This document shows positions 7,016 through 14,866 of a DNA stretch of 43,616 nt, in pieces. Below the pieces are notes generated by a model, which did no database searches, had not been told where the DNA came from, and was given only the letters and a program-made list of their open reading frames with translations. Position 1 is the first letter of the stretch. Every line of letters begins with the position of its first letter. The stretch lies in contig PEWE01000028.1 in assembly GCA_002779605.1 (NCBI GenBank), positions 1 to 43,616 of the forward strand, written 5' to 3'. Source of the stretch: Zetaproteobacteria bacterium CG06_land_8_20_14_3_00_59_53 (GTDB lineage Bacteria; Pseudomonadota; Zetaproteobacteria; Mariprofundales; Mariprofundaceae). The translations under genes and the position numbers were made by a program.

Positions 7016-8554
7016 CTAATGCCTGGAAAGATCGCGCCAGCCGCCCTGACAACCGGCCAGCAACTCATCCATGCCGGGCACATCGGCATCGCATCCGGGC
7101 ATGCTGCCTGCGGCATAGGTGGCGATATCCTTCTGCTCCTTCCATGCATCGAGGATCGGCATGACGATGTTCCAGCATTCCTCGACCTCGTCGGCGCGGG
7201 AAAACAGGCCCGCTTCACCCAGCATCACATCATGCAGCAGGGTCTCGTAGGCTTCCGGCATGCCGGAACCGGCCATGCCGTAGGAGGCATCGAGCTTCAC
7301 ACCGCGCAGATGCATGGAAAGGCCCGGCTGCTTGGCGGTCATGGTCAGCTGCATGCCTTCATCCGGCTGCAGACGGAAGATCAATTCATTGTTGCGCACA
7401 TTCTCTTCGCTGAGCTTGAACAGCTTCTGCGGCGGTTCGCGGAAGCGGATGCATATCTCCGATACACGATGCGGCAGCCGCTTACCGGTACGCAGCAGGA
7501 AAGGCACGCCCTGCCAGCGCCAGTTGTCGATATAGAACTTCACCGCGGCGAAGGTCTCGGTGGTCGATTCAGGTGCGATGCCCGGTTCCTCGCGATAAGC
7601 GGCTACCGGCTCGCCTTCCACCTCGCCTTCCACCTCGCCTGCCGCGTACTGCGCGCGCACCGCACGATGCTGCAGCGCCCCGGCCTGGAATCTGCGCACC
7701 GAGCGCAACACCTTGAGCTTCTCGTCGCGCACATCGTCGGCCGCCAGCGATACCGGCGGCTCCATGGCCACCAGCGCCATCACCTGCATCAGATGACTCT
7801 GGATCATGTCGCGCAAGGCACCCGAGGTTTCATAATAACCGGCGCGATAGCCGACACCGAGGGATTCCGACACCGAGATCTGCACATGATCGATGTAGTT
7901 GCGGTTCCACAGGGGCTCCAGCACCGAGTTGCCGAAGCGGAACACCATCAGGTTCTGCACCGCTTCCTTGCCCAGATAATGATCGATGCGATAGATCTGC
8001 GATTCGTCGAAACAGCTCTGAATGCTGCGGTTCAGACCCTGGGCGCTGTGCAGGTCCATGCCGAAGGGCTTTTCGATGACCACTCGGCGGAAACCCTCCG
8101 ATTCGTCGTTCAGCCCTGCTGTGTGCAGATGCTGTGCCACGGTCTCATACCATGCCGGCGGAATGGCGAGATAGAACAGCGCATTTTTCCGCCCGTCGTG
8201 GGCATGCAGTTTGTCGGCGATGGCCTGATATGTTTCCGCCTCGCCCAGATCGCCGCTGACCAGCTCCAGCTTTTCGGCGATATGCTGCCAGGAGGCCGGA
8301 TTGAGCACCGCCTCGGGGAAGAATTTCAGCAGTTCGTCGTGCACATAGCTGACCCAGTAGGCATGCGTCCATTTCTGACGCACCACGCCGATGATGCGGC
8401 AGTCGTGGCCCAGCAGGTTCCAGCGGTGCATATGCGCCAGTGCCGGCAACAGCTTGCGCTTGGTCAGATCGCCATTGGCACCGAAGATGACGATATTGGT
8501 CGCCTGCGGCCGCTGGGAGCCGATCAGCGAGGCGAATTTATCATCACCGGCCAC
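7016..8554 (-). CDS. zwf: Glucose-6-phosphate 1-dehydrogenase (second copy, no regulatory domain)
   Basis: A 512-residue enzyme that oxidises glucose-6-phosphate to 6-phosphogluconolactone with NAD(P). Nucleotide-binding GANGDLTK is at 25-32 and the active-site block RIDHYLGKE at 189-197. The size is standard. It starts three bases after the gnd stop, so translation is probably coupled. Odd point: residues 306-315 read GEVEGEVEGE, encoded by a 12-base tandem repeat at 7611-7639 at a place where homologues normally have a short loop; this looks like slippage expansion. A second, clearly different G6PD heads the same cluster (9539-11527), so the two probably differ in regulation or cofactor use. 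Confidence 0.95.
   Translation of the reverse strand: MAGDDKFASLIGSQRPQATNIVIFGANGDLTKRKLLPALAHMHRWNLLGHDCRIIGVVRQKWTHAYWVSYVHDELLKFFPEAVLNPASWQHIAEKLELVSGDLGEAETYQAIADKLHAHDGRKNALFYLAIPPAWYETVAQHLHTAGLNDESEGFRRVVIEKPFGMDLHSAQGLNRSIQSCFDESQIYRIDHYLGKEAVQNLMVFRFGNSVLEPLWNRNYIDHVQISVSESLGVGYRAGYYETSGALRDMIQSHLMQVMALVAMEPPVSLAADDVRDEKLKVLRSVRRFQAGALQHRAVRAQYAAGEVEGEVEGEPVAAYREEPGIAPESTTETFAAVKFYIDNWRWQGVPFLLRTGKRLPHRVSEICIRFREPPQKLFKLSEENVRNNELIFRLQPDEGMQLTMTAKQPGLSMHLRGVKLDASYGMAGSGMPEAYETLLHDVMLGEAGLFSRADEVEECWNIVMPILDAWKEQKDIATYAAGSMPGCDADVPGMDELLAGCQGGWRDLSRH
7611..7639. repeat. 12-base in-frame tandem repeat inside zwf
   Basis: Two full copies and a partial third of TCGCCTTCCACC. On the coding strand it encodes the repeated Gly-Glu-Val-Glu of the second G6PD. 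The repeat adds residues without breaking the frame. Confidence 0.85.
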
Positions 8555-8557
8555 GAT

Positions 8558-9478
8558 TTATTCCTTGTCCGCCGCCTTGATGGCATGCCCGCCGAAACCG
8601 GCGCGCTGCGCATTGACGATCTTGCCGGCATAGGCGTCTTTCTGACGACTGCGGAAGCGCATCTGCAGGGCCAGCGTCAGCACCGGTGTGGGGATGCCCA
8701 GATCGATGGATTCGTTGACCGTCCAGCGGCCCTCGCCGGAATCGTCCATCCAGTCGGACAGCGAGGAGAGGTCCTTGTCCTGCTCCAGCGCATCGCCGGT
8801 GAGATCCAGCAGCCATGAAGAAACCACCGAGCCGTGCTGCCAGACGCGCGAGATCTGATGCATATCCAGATCGAATTCCTCTTTGGCCTTCATCAGCTCG
8901 AAGCCCTCGGCAAAGGCCTGCATCATGCCGTACTCGATGCCGTTGTGGACCATCTTGACGAAATGCCCGGCGCCAACCGGACCGACATGACCCCAACCCT
9001 TGCCGTCATTCGAAGCCAGCGTGGTCAGCGCCGGTGCGATCAATGCAATGGCTTCATCCGTACCGCCGATCATCAGGCTGTATCCGTTCTTCAGGCCCCA
9101 GACGCCGCCGGAAGTGCCGCAGTCGGCGAACAGCACGCCCTTCTCGGCCAGCTCGGCTGCGCGTCGCTGGCCCTCCTTGTAGTTGGAGTTTCCGCCGTCG
9201 ATGATCAGATCGCCCGCCTCGACACCGGCGGCCAGCAGATCGGCTATGCTGCTGTCCACGAACTGGTGTGGCACCATCACCCACAACACGCGCGGCTTCG
9301 GAAGCGCTGCGATCACGCCGGCCAGATCGCTTACCGCAGTGACCGAGGCGAACTCGGCAGCCAGCGCCTTACCCGGTGCTGCATCCACATCGTAGGCCAC
9401 CACATCATGTCCGCCACCGGCCAAACGCTTCACCATATTGCCGCCCATGCGACCCAATCCAATCATTGCCAGCTTCAT
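8558..9478 (-). CDS. gnd: 6-phosphogluconate dehydrogenase (decarboxylating), short form
   Basis: A 306-residue enzyme that oxidises and decarboxylates 6-phosphogluconate to ribulose-5-phosphate. It is the short (about 300 residue) GndA/YqeC-type form rather than the 470-residue Gnd. The Rossmann motif GLGRMGGNM is at residues 8-16. The second strand ends VVAYDVD, where Asp suggests a preference for NAD over NADP. DGGNSNYKEG and the signature DCGTSGGVWGLKNG identify the family, and the KMVHNGIEYGMMQ helix carries the catalytic Lys and Asn. Its product is one phosphorylation step from the RuBisCO substrate ribulose-1,5-bisphosphate, so the pathway could also feed the Calvin cycle. It lies between the two zwf genes. 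Confidence 0.95.
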   Translation of the reverse strand: MKLAMIGLGRMGGNMVKRLAGGGHDVVAYDVDAAPGKALAAEFASVTAVSDLAGVIAALPKPRVLWVMVPHQFVDSSIADLLAAGVEAGDLIIDGGNSNYKEGQRRAAELAEKGVLFADCGTSGGVWGLKNGYSLMIGGTDEAIALIAPALTTLASNDGKGWGHVGPVGAGHFVKMVHNGIEYGMMQAFAEGFELMKAKEEFDLDMHQISRVWQHGSVVSSWLLDLTGDALEQDKDLSSLSDWMDDSGEGRWTVNESIDLGIPTPVLTLALQMRFRSRQKDAYAGKIVNAQRAGFGGHAIKAADKE

Positions 9479-9538
9479 CTTCCTGCTCCCTTTCTTTCTG
9501 ATATGTACGCAGCCTGCGGCGGATCTCCGCCGCGCTGC

Positions 9539-11527
9539 CTAATCCTGTTTGTCGCCGGCCATCAACTGGCTGGCATCGACGATGACGTTGTAGCGCTCGC
9601 GCGCCATCTGCATCACCCGCTCGGCGAACTGCGGCTTGTCCTTCAGCACCTTGCTGAAATCCCGCTTCTCCAGCGTGTACACCACGCAATAGGTCTTGGC
9701 GCGCACAGAGGCCTGACGCTTCTTGGTGAGCAGCAGGCTGACCTCGCCGAACACCTGTCCCTCGCCCAGTTCCGCCTTCACCCAGCCCTTCGGATCGACG
9801 ATCTCCACGCTGCCCTTCTCGATGATGAACAGCTCGCCGCCCTCGGAGCCGTATTGCACGATCTCGTCGCCTGCATTGAACACCATCGGCTTGAGCATCA
9901 TGGCGAAGGCCTTGAGCATGGCATCGCTGCTGCCCTCGAACATCGGCACGCGCTCCAGCACGGTGCGCGAGATGCGGTCCACCCAACGCCGGTGCCCCGG
10001 ATTGAGCAGCTCGAAGGAGGCCTTCGGGCCCCAGGAGCCGAAAGGATAATTGGGGAAGTCTGTCGCCTTTTCGTCACCCCATGCATCCAGCACCGGCTGC
10101 ACGATGCGCCACGAGGTTTCCACCAGATCGGTGCGCGAGAACAGCGATGCATCGCCGTGCATGCAATCGTACAGCATGGTTTCGTAGCCCGTTCCGGGAT
10201 GCACCACAAAGGCCTCGTCGTACTCGAAATGCATATTCACCTTGCGCATATGCATCGAGGGCCCGGGCCGCTTGGCCAGGAAGCGCAACTCGATGCCCTC
10301 GTCCGGCTGGATGCGGAAGATCAGCTGATTGGCCTCCAGCTGACCGAAAGCCGGGGTGCCTCGGAAGGTGAATTCGGGCGCGCGACGGAACTGCACGACG
10401 ATCTCGGTGGCCTTGTTCTCCATGGCCTTGCCGGAGCGCAGATAGACCGGCACACCGTGCCAGCGCCAGTTGTCGATGCGGATCTTCAAAGCCGCGAAGG
10501 TCTCGGTATTGGAATCCGGATGCACATGCGCTTCCTGCCGGTAGCCGACGGCAGGCGTCCCGTCCGGCTTCACGCCAGCGGCATACTGGCCGCGCACCGC
10601 ATTGCGCGCCACATCCTCGCGGCTCATCAGGCGCACGGCGGAGAGCAGCTTGAATTTCTCGTTACGGATGGCATCGGCCTCGAACGAGGTCGGCGGCTCC
10701 ATGCACAGATAGGCCATCATCTGGAACAGATGATTCTGGATCATATCGCGCATCACGCCGGACTTTTCATAATAGGCGCCACGCCATTCCACGCCCACCT
10801 GCTCTGTGGCGGTGATCTGTATATGATCGATATGCGTACGGTTCCACAGGGGCTCGAACATGCCGTTGGCAAAGCGGAAGGCCAGCAGGTTCTGCACCGC
10901 TTCCTTGCCCAGATAATGATCGATGCGATAGACCTGCTCTTCCTTCCAGAAGGCCAGGATCTCCTTGTTCAGGGCGATGGCGCTGGCCAGATCGGTGCCG
11001 AATGGCTTTTCCACGATGATCCGTCGCCAGCCACCGTTGCTGCGGTTCAGGCCCGCCTCGTCGAGGTGCAGCGAGATCATGCTGAACACGGCTGGCGGCG
11101 TGGCCATGTAGAACAGCACATTGCCGCCGGTGGCGTACAACGCATCGAGTTCGACAAGCTTTTCGTGCAGCTGTGTGAAGGCCTGCGGCTCGTCGAATTT
11201 TCCCTGAATATAGTGGATGCCCTGACAGAAGGTCTGCCATGCCTGCTCATCGAAGGGCTCGCGACGGGAGAACTCGCGGATATCCGCATCCATCTTGGCG
11301 CGGAAGGAATCGGTGGTGAAATCGTCCATCGCCATGCCGAGGATGGCGAACGACGGGGGCAGCAGATTGTCGCAGTAAAGATTGAACAGCGAGGGAACCA
11401 GCAGCCGCTTGGTCAGATCGCCGGAGGCACCGAAGATCACCATGATGCAGGGGTCGGCCGCATCGTCGCGCAGTTGCATGGCAGCAGCCAGGTCGGTCAA
11501 AGGCTGTTGCAGAGTCATGTCATTCAT
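9539..11527 (-). CDS. zwf: Glucose-6-phosphate dehydrogenase fused to a C-terminal cyclic-nucleotide-binding domain
   Basis: About 662 residues against roughly 490-510 for ordinary G6PD. Residues 1-515 are a complete dehydrogenase: GASGDLTK at 33-40, IVEKPFG at 171-177 and RIDHYLGKEA at 201-210. Residues 522-650 are a CAP_ED-type domain: VLERVPMFEG start, a beta-roll with GELFIIEKGSVEI, and phosphate-binding cassette FGEVSLLL...RQASV at 593-608. Glu595 (ribose contact) and Arg604 (cyclic phosphate contact) are both present, so binding of cAMP or cGMP is plausible. I chose ATG 11527; the upstream extension of this frame runs through a decayed tRNA and is not coding. It heads the pentose-phosphate cluster, 60 bases before gnd. 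Whether the ligand activates or inhibits cannot be read from sequence. Confidence 0.93.
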   Translation of the reverse strand: MNDMTLQQPLTDLAAAMQLRDDAADPCIMVIFGASGDLTKRLLVPSLFNLYCDNLLPPSFAILGMAMDDFTTDSFRAKMDADIREFSRREPFDEQAWQTFCQGIHYIQGKFDEPQAFTQLHEKLVELDALYATGGNVLFYMATPPAVFSMISLHLDEAGLNRSNGGWRRIIVEKPFGTDLASAIALNKEILAFWKEEQVYRIDHYLGKEAVQNLLAFRFANGMFEPLWNRTHIDHIQITATEQVGVEWRGAYYEKSGVMRDMIQNHLFQMMAYLCMEPPTSFEADAIRNEKFKLLSAVRLMSREDVARNAVRGQYAAGVKPDGTPAVGYRQEAHVHPDSNTETFAALKIRIDNWRWHGVPVYLRSGKAMENKATEIVVQFRRAPEFTFRGTPAFGQLEANQLIFRIQPDEGIELRFLAKRPGPSMHMRKVNMHFEYDEAFVVHPGTGYETMLYDCMHGDASLFSRTDLVETSWRIVQPVLDAWGDEKATDFPNYPFGSWGPKASFELLNPGHRRWVDRISRTVLERVPMFEGSSDAMLKAFAMMLKPMVFNAGDEIVQYGSEGGELFIIEKGSVEIVDPKGWVKAELGEGQVFGEVSLLLTKKRQASVRAKTYCVVYTLEKRDFSKVLKDKPQFAERVMQMARERYNVIVDASQLMAGDKQD

Positions 11528-11568
11528 ATTGGATACCCTGACGCAACGCAGGCTGCGATACTCCCAAG

Positions 11569-11820
11569 AATTTCCGGGCTGCCGACACCATAATAAAGGA
11601 TTGCTGCGAGACAACCCTGATCGGCTGGTGAGCCGAACTGGTCTCGCCCCAGTGACCCACAAGATGAAAAGTCAGTAGTTGAGCGTAATGTATCTCAAGC
11701 ATGCAAGTTGTCAAAGTGTACCAAACAATTTCCGGGCTGCCGACGCCTTGGTATCAAAACGCGCTAAAAACCTTACGTATCAACGCTTTTATATGGTGAG
11801 CCGGACTGGGCTCGAACCAG
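11569..11820. repeat. Imperfect tandem duplication carrying a tRNA-Lys gene
   Basis: An 18-base block, AATTTCCGGGCTGCCGAC, occurs at 11569-11586 and 11727-11744. Each copy is followed by a tRNA-Lys 3' half (from 11626 and 11794). The offsets are 158 and 168 bases, so small indels have accumulated. The downstream copy holds the intact tRNA and the upstream copy is decayed. Just before the first copy, ACTCCCAAG at 11560-11568 matches the acceptor end of the neighbouring tRNA-Glu, so the duplication may have reached into that gene. Confidence 0.75.
11626..11680 (-). pseudogene. Decayed tRNA-Lys remnant
   Basis: On the minus strand the 3' half still matches the intact tRNA-Lys over about 50 bases: encoded CCA, acceptor strand, T-arm region and the ACTTTT anticodon region. 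The T-loop has lost GTTCGA (it reads GGGCGA), the anticodon stem is mispaired, and no D-arm or 5' acceptor strand can be found. It is not expected to work as a tRNA. Confidence 0.75.
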
Positions 11821-11869
11821 TGACCCGCAGATTAAAAGTCTGCTGCTCTACCAACTGAGCTACCGGCCC
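11794..11869 (-). tRNA. tRNA-Lys (anticodon TTT)
   Basis: A 76-base cloverleaf with the CCA end encoded. The acceptor GGGCCGG pairs with CCGGCTC (one G-T pair). D-arm AGCTCAGTTGGTAGAGC, anticodon loop CTTTTAA with anticodon TTT, and T-loop GTTCGAG are all present. It lies 25 bases from tRNA-Glu on the same strand, which suggests a shared precursor. Confidence 0.97.
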
Positions 11870-11894
11870 GAAGGCACCGGACAGCCCGGAAAAA

Positions 11895-11970
11895 TGGTAC
11901 TCCCAAGGGGAGTCGAACCCCTGTTTCCGCCGTGAGAGGGCGGCGTCCTGGACCACTAGACGATGGGAGC
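11895..11970 (-). tRNA. tRNA-Glu (anticodon CTC)
   Basis: A 76-base cloverleaf with encoded CCA. The acceptor GCTCCCA pairs with TGGGAGT, the anticodon stem is CCGCC/GGCGG, the loop CTCTCAC gives anticodon CTC, and the T-loop is GTTCGAC. The first 15 bases also encode the last four residues and stop codon of the upstream cheA-like gene. Confidence 0.96.
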
Positions 11971-14832
11971 GTCGTGGGAGGGCGGCATTGTTCTGGATTC
12001 GTCGCCCGCAGTCAATGGGCCAAGAAGGGCGAGCAGGGTTTCATGCAGACCTCCCTGGGCGAGATTCTGCTTGATCAGGTAGGCATCGGCCCCCGCATCC
12101 AGACCCTTCATGCGATCCTCGGCACTTTCGCGGGTGGAAATAATCAATATCGGCATGCCTGCAAAGCGTGGATCGTTACGGATACGGCGAACCAGACCGA
12201 AGCCGTCGAGACGCGGCATCTCCAGATCGGTGACCAGCACGTCGTATTCGCTGCGCTCCAGCTTGTCCACAGCATCCAGTCCATCGATGGCGGTATCCAC
12301 CACCATGCCGAGCGATTCGAGCAGCGAGCGCTCGATCTGCCGAGCGATGATCGAATCCTCCACCAGCAGCGCGCGGACCGCCTGCATGCCTGCGGCTCCG
12401 GGCTGAAGGTCGTGCACCACTTGCATCGGTGCGGTGCGACCCATTTCCTTGATGCCGTAGGGCTCCATCAGCAGCACAACCTGACCGTCGTCGCCGATGG
12501 TATTGCCCATCAGGCCCTGAGCCTGATAACGCTTCAGATATGGATCGAGCTCGCGCACGATAATCTCGGCTTCCTCGAACAGCTGATCCACCACGATGCC
12601 GGTGAATCCGTCGATATGCCGCGCGATGAGAACCAGCTGCACTTCACCGGGAGCGGCATCCTTATCCCCGGAGAACATACGACGAAGATCCACCAGCGGC
12701 ACCGTATGATTGCCGTATCTGACAATCGGCCTGCCCTCCTCGATCAGCAACTCGGAGGCCTTCGGGGCCACCACCTGCTCCACCATGTGGATCAGCATGC
12801 CGAACTTCTGTTCGCCGATGCGGAACATCAGGGCGCGCTGTACGGCGATACTCACCGGCAGGGAGATCAGAAAACGGGTGCCCCTGCCCTTCTCGGTATG
12901 AATGCGGATCACACCGGTCAGGCGACGCACGGTATCCTGCACGACATTCATGCCGATGCCGCGACCGGAGGTCTGATCCACCTCAAGATGCGTCGAGAAA
13001 CCGGGGCGGAAGATCATCTCCAGCGCCTCGGCATCGCTCATCGCGTCCGCCTCGTACTGCGTGGTCACGCCACGCTCCACAGCGACCTGTTTGATATGTT
13101 GCGGATCGATACCCCTGCCGTCGTCGATCACCTCGATATGGATCTCGCTGCCACTCTGCACAGCGATCAGGCTGAGCTGACCGGCCTCGGGCTTACCCAG
13201 CGCACGACGCTCTTCCGGCGATTCGATGCCGTGCACCACCGCGTTGTTGATCAGGTGCACCAGCGGCTCCATCAGCGATTCCACGACACTCTGGTCGCAC
13301 TGCACGGACTCACCGGCGGTGACCAGACGTGCCTTGCGATTATGCCGCCCGGCCACATCGCGCACAGCGCGCGGGAAAGCCGAGAATACGGTATCCAGAG
13401 GACGCAGCATCAGGCCGAGCACCTGGTCGCGCAGATCGTCGAGCATGATGCCCTGACGTCCCACATTGTATTCCACATCCGATGCCAGATGGCGTGTGGC
13501 ACGGCTCAGCCAGTCCATCTGACGGTCGAACATGGTCAGCGACTCGGACGGTGAACCCGCCGGCAATTCGGCCTTGACCTTGCGGGCGATGGACTGCAAC
13601 TGCCCCAGCTGCTTGAGCAGCGACTGCACATCCTGATTCAACTGCGTACCGAAGGCCTTGCCGGTACTCAACTCGATCAGCTGGCCGGACAGCACATTCA
13701 GACGCTCGGCATCCACGCGCAGGAAGCGACCGGAGGTCGCCTGCCCGCCCACCTTGGCCTTGACCTCGCTGACATCCGGACGGTACGAATTGGCTGCGGA
13801 TTCCGGCGTGTCCGCAACAACCGGAGCGGGCTGTTCATCCTGCCCGGACTGCTCGTCCTCTGTTGCATCCTGATGCCCGGAGGTGGCTTTATCCACGCTC
13901 CCGATTTCAGCTCCGGTCTCTTTCACTCCGGTCGGCTTCGCCGCATCCCCGGCGCTCAGCAAGGCATCAAATCGGAGCTGGAAATCCTTCACCTCGATGT
14001 CCGGTGCATCCACGGCCTGCAAACGGACGGCAAGGCGGTCGTGGATGTCCATCAGCAGGCGCGCCATTTCGGGTGTGCGTATCTCCGCATATCCGGTCAT
14101 ACGCTCAACCGCATCTTCGAACAGATGCCCGGCGGCACCCACATCGGCCACGCCGAGCATCAGGGCAGAACCCTTGATGGTGTGCGCATCGCGCTTCAGT
14201 GCGGCCAGACCATCCGCATCCAGCGAACCGGATTCGAGCGCCACCAGAGCCTTATCGATCGAGCCCAGACGACCCCGGGCCTCATCGAAGAACGCGGCGA
14301 TAAACTGTTTGAAATCACCCCATTGACCGTCATCACGTGCACTGCCGGCGACGACTTCCGAAGAAGCACGGATATCCTGCGACTGAGTTTCTGACGGAGT
14401 ATCGGCAGGGCCTGCTTCTGTAACGGCAGGTGCTGGAGACTCCGCCTTGCCATCGGATTCCAGCAGGGATTCATAGCGCTGCTTCAGATCGGCAGTCTCG
14501 ACCGGCTTGCTGTCCACCGCCTGCAGGCGCTCGGCCAGACGATCGTGCATATCAAACAGAAACTGCACCATTGCCGGGGTGCGCAGCGCGGCATTCTTGA
14601 TCAGATGCTCGACCGCATCCTCGAACAGATGCCCTGCTTCACCCACATCGGCCACACCCAGCATCAGGGCCGATCCCTTGATGGTGTGCGCGTCGCGCCT
14701 TAAGCCGGTAAGCCCTTTTTCATCCAGCGATTCGGCTTCAAAGGCCACCAGCGCCTGATTGATCGAACCGAGCCGTTGCCTCGCCTCATCGAAAAAGGCG
14801 GCAATAAACTGGGAAAAATCAGTCGATGGCAT
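11956..14832 (-). CDS. CheA-type hybrid histidine kinase with two Hpt domains and a receiver domain
   Basis: A 958-residue cytoplasmic kinase for a chemosensory array. Order: Hpt1 (1-125, phospho-acceptor His49 in DAHTIKGS), Hpt2 (172-295, His217 in an identical DAHTIKGS), a charged linker, dimerisation region (about 365-480), HATPase (NAVVHG near 531, DDGRG at 571, TSGRGIGMN at 621), CheW-like domain (about 662-805) and receiver (820-938, phospho-acceptor Asp869, Lys921). The two Hpt domains share long identical stretches and look like an internal duplication. It is the last gene of the pilB-receiver/cheW/receptor operon, 34 bases after the receptor. The architecture resembles ChpA-like kinases of type IV pilus systems. 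The final residues APIV and the TAG stop lie inside the tRNA-Glu gene. No CheR or CheB is visible in the window. Confidence 0.93.
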   Translation of the reverse strand: MPSTDFSQFIAAFFDEARQRLGSINQALVAFEAESLDEKGLTGLRRDAHTIKGSALMLGVADVGEAGHLFEDAVEHLIKNAALRTPAMVQFLFDMHDRLAERLQAVDSKPVETADLKQRYESLLESDGKAESPAPAVTEAGPADTPSETQSQDIRASSEVVAGSARDDGQWGDFKQFIAAFFDEARGRLGSIDKALVALESGSLDADGLAALKRDAHTIKGSALMLGVADVGAAGHLFEDAVERMTGYAEIRTPEMARLLMDIHDRLAVRLQAVDAPDIEVKDFQLRFDALLSAGDAAKPTGVKETGAEIGSVDKATSGHQDATEDEQSGQDEQPAPVVADTPESAANSYRPDVSEVKAKVGGQATSGRFLRVDAERLNVLSGQLIELSTGKAFGTQLNQDVQSLLKQLGQLQSIARKVKAELPAGSPSESLTMFDRQMDWLSRATRHLASDVEYNVGRQGIMLDDLRDQVLGLMLRPLDTVFSAFPRAVRDVAGRHNRKARLVTAGESVQCDQSVVESLMEPLVHLINNAVVHGIESPEERRALGKPEAGQLSLIAVQSGSEIHIEVIDDGRGIDPQHIKQVAVERGVTTQYEADAMSDAEALEMIFRPGFSTHLEVDQTSGRGIGMNVVQDTVRRLTGVIRIHTEKGRGTRFLISLPVSIAVQRALMFRIGEQKFGMLIHMVEQVVAPKASELLIEEGRPIVRYGNHTVPLVDLRRMFSGDKDAAPGEVQLVLIARHIDGFTGIVVDQLFEEAEIIVRELDPYLKRYQAQGLMGNTIGDDGQVVLLMEPYGIKEMGRTAPMQVVHDLQPGAAGMQAVRALLVEDSIIARQIERSLLESLGMVVDTAIDGLDAVDKLERSEYDVLVTDLEMPRLDGFGLVRRIRNDPRFAGMPILIISTRESAEDRMKGLDAGADAYLIKQNLAQGGLHETLLALLGPLTAGDESRTMPPSHDAPIV

Positions 14833-14866
14833 GATCGTTCACCGGGTCGCGCATGACAGCCATGCT

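Noticed and set aside
6782-11593. Two very long open frames on the plus strand (about 678 and 919 codons) opposite the pentose-phosphate genes
   Set aside because: They are antisense to clear gnd and zwf genes, are rich in His, Gln and Arg without any domain, and arise from the GC-rich codon pattern.
11528-11662. N-terminal extension of the cNMP-binding G6PD to 11662
   Set aside because: The extra codons are translated tRNA-remnant and repeat sequence; the homologous protein start fits ATG 11527.
11932-13554. A 540-codon plus-strand open frame opposite the CheA-like gene
   Set aside because: It lies fully antisense to a recognised multidomain kinase, starts inside tRNA-Glu and has no recognisable features.
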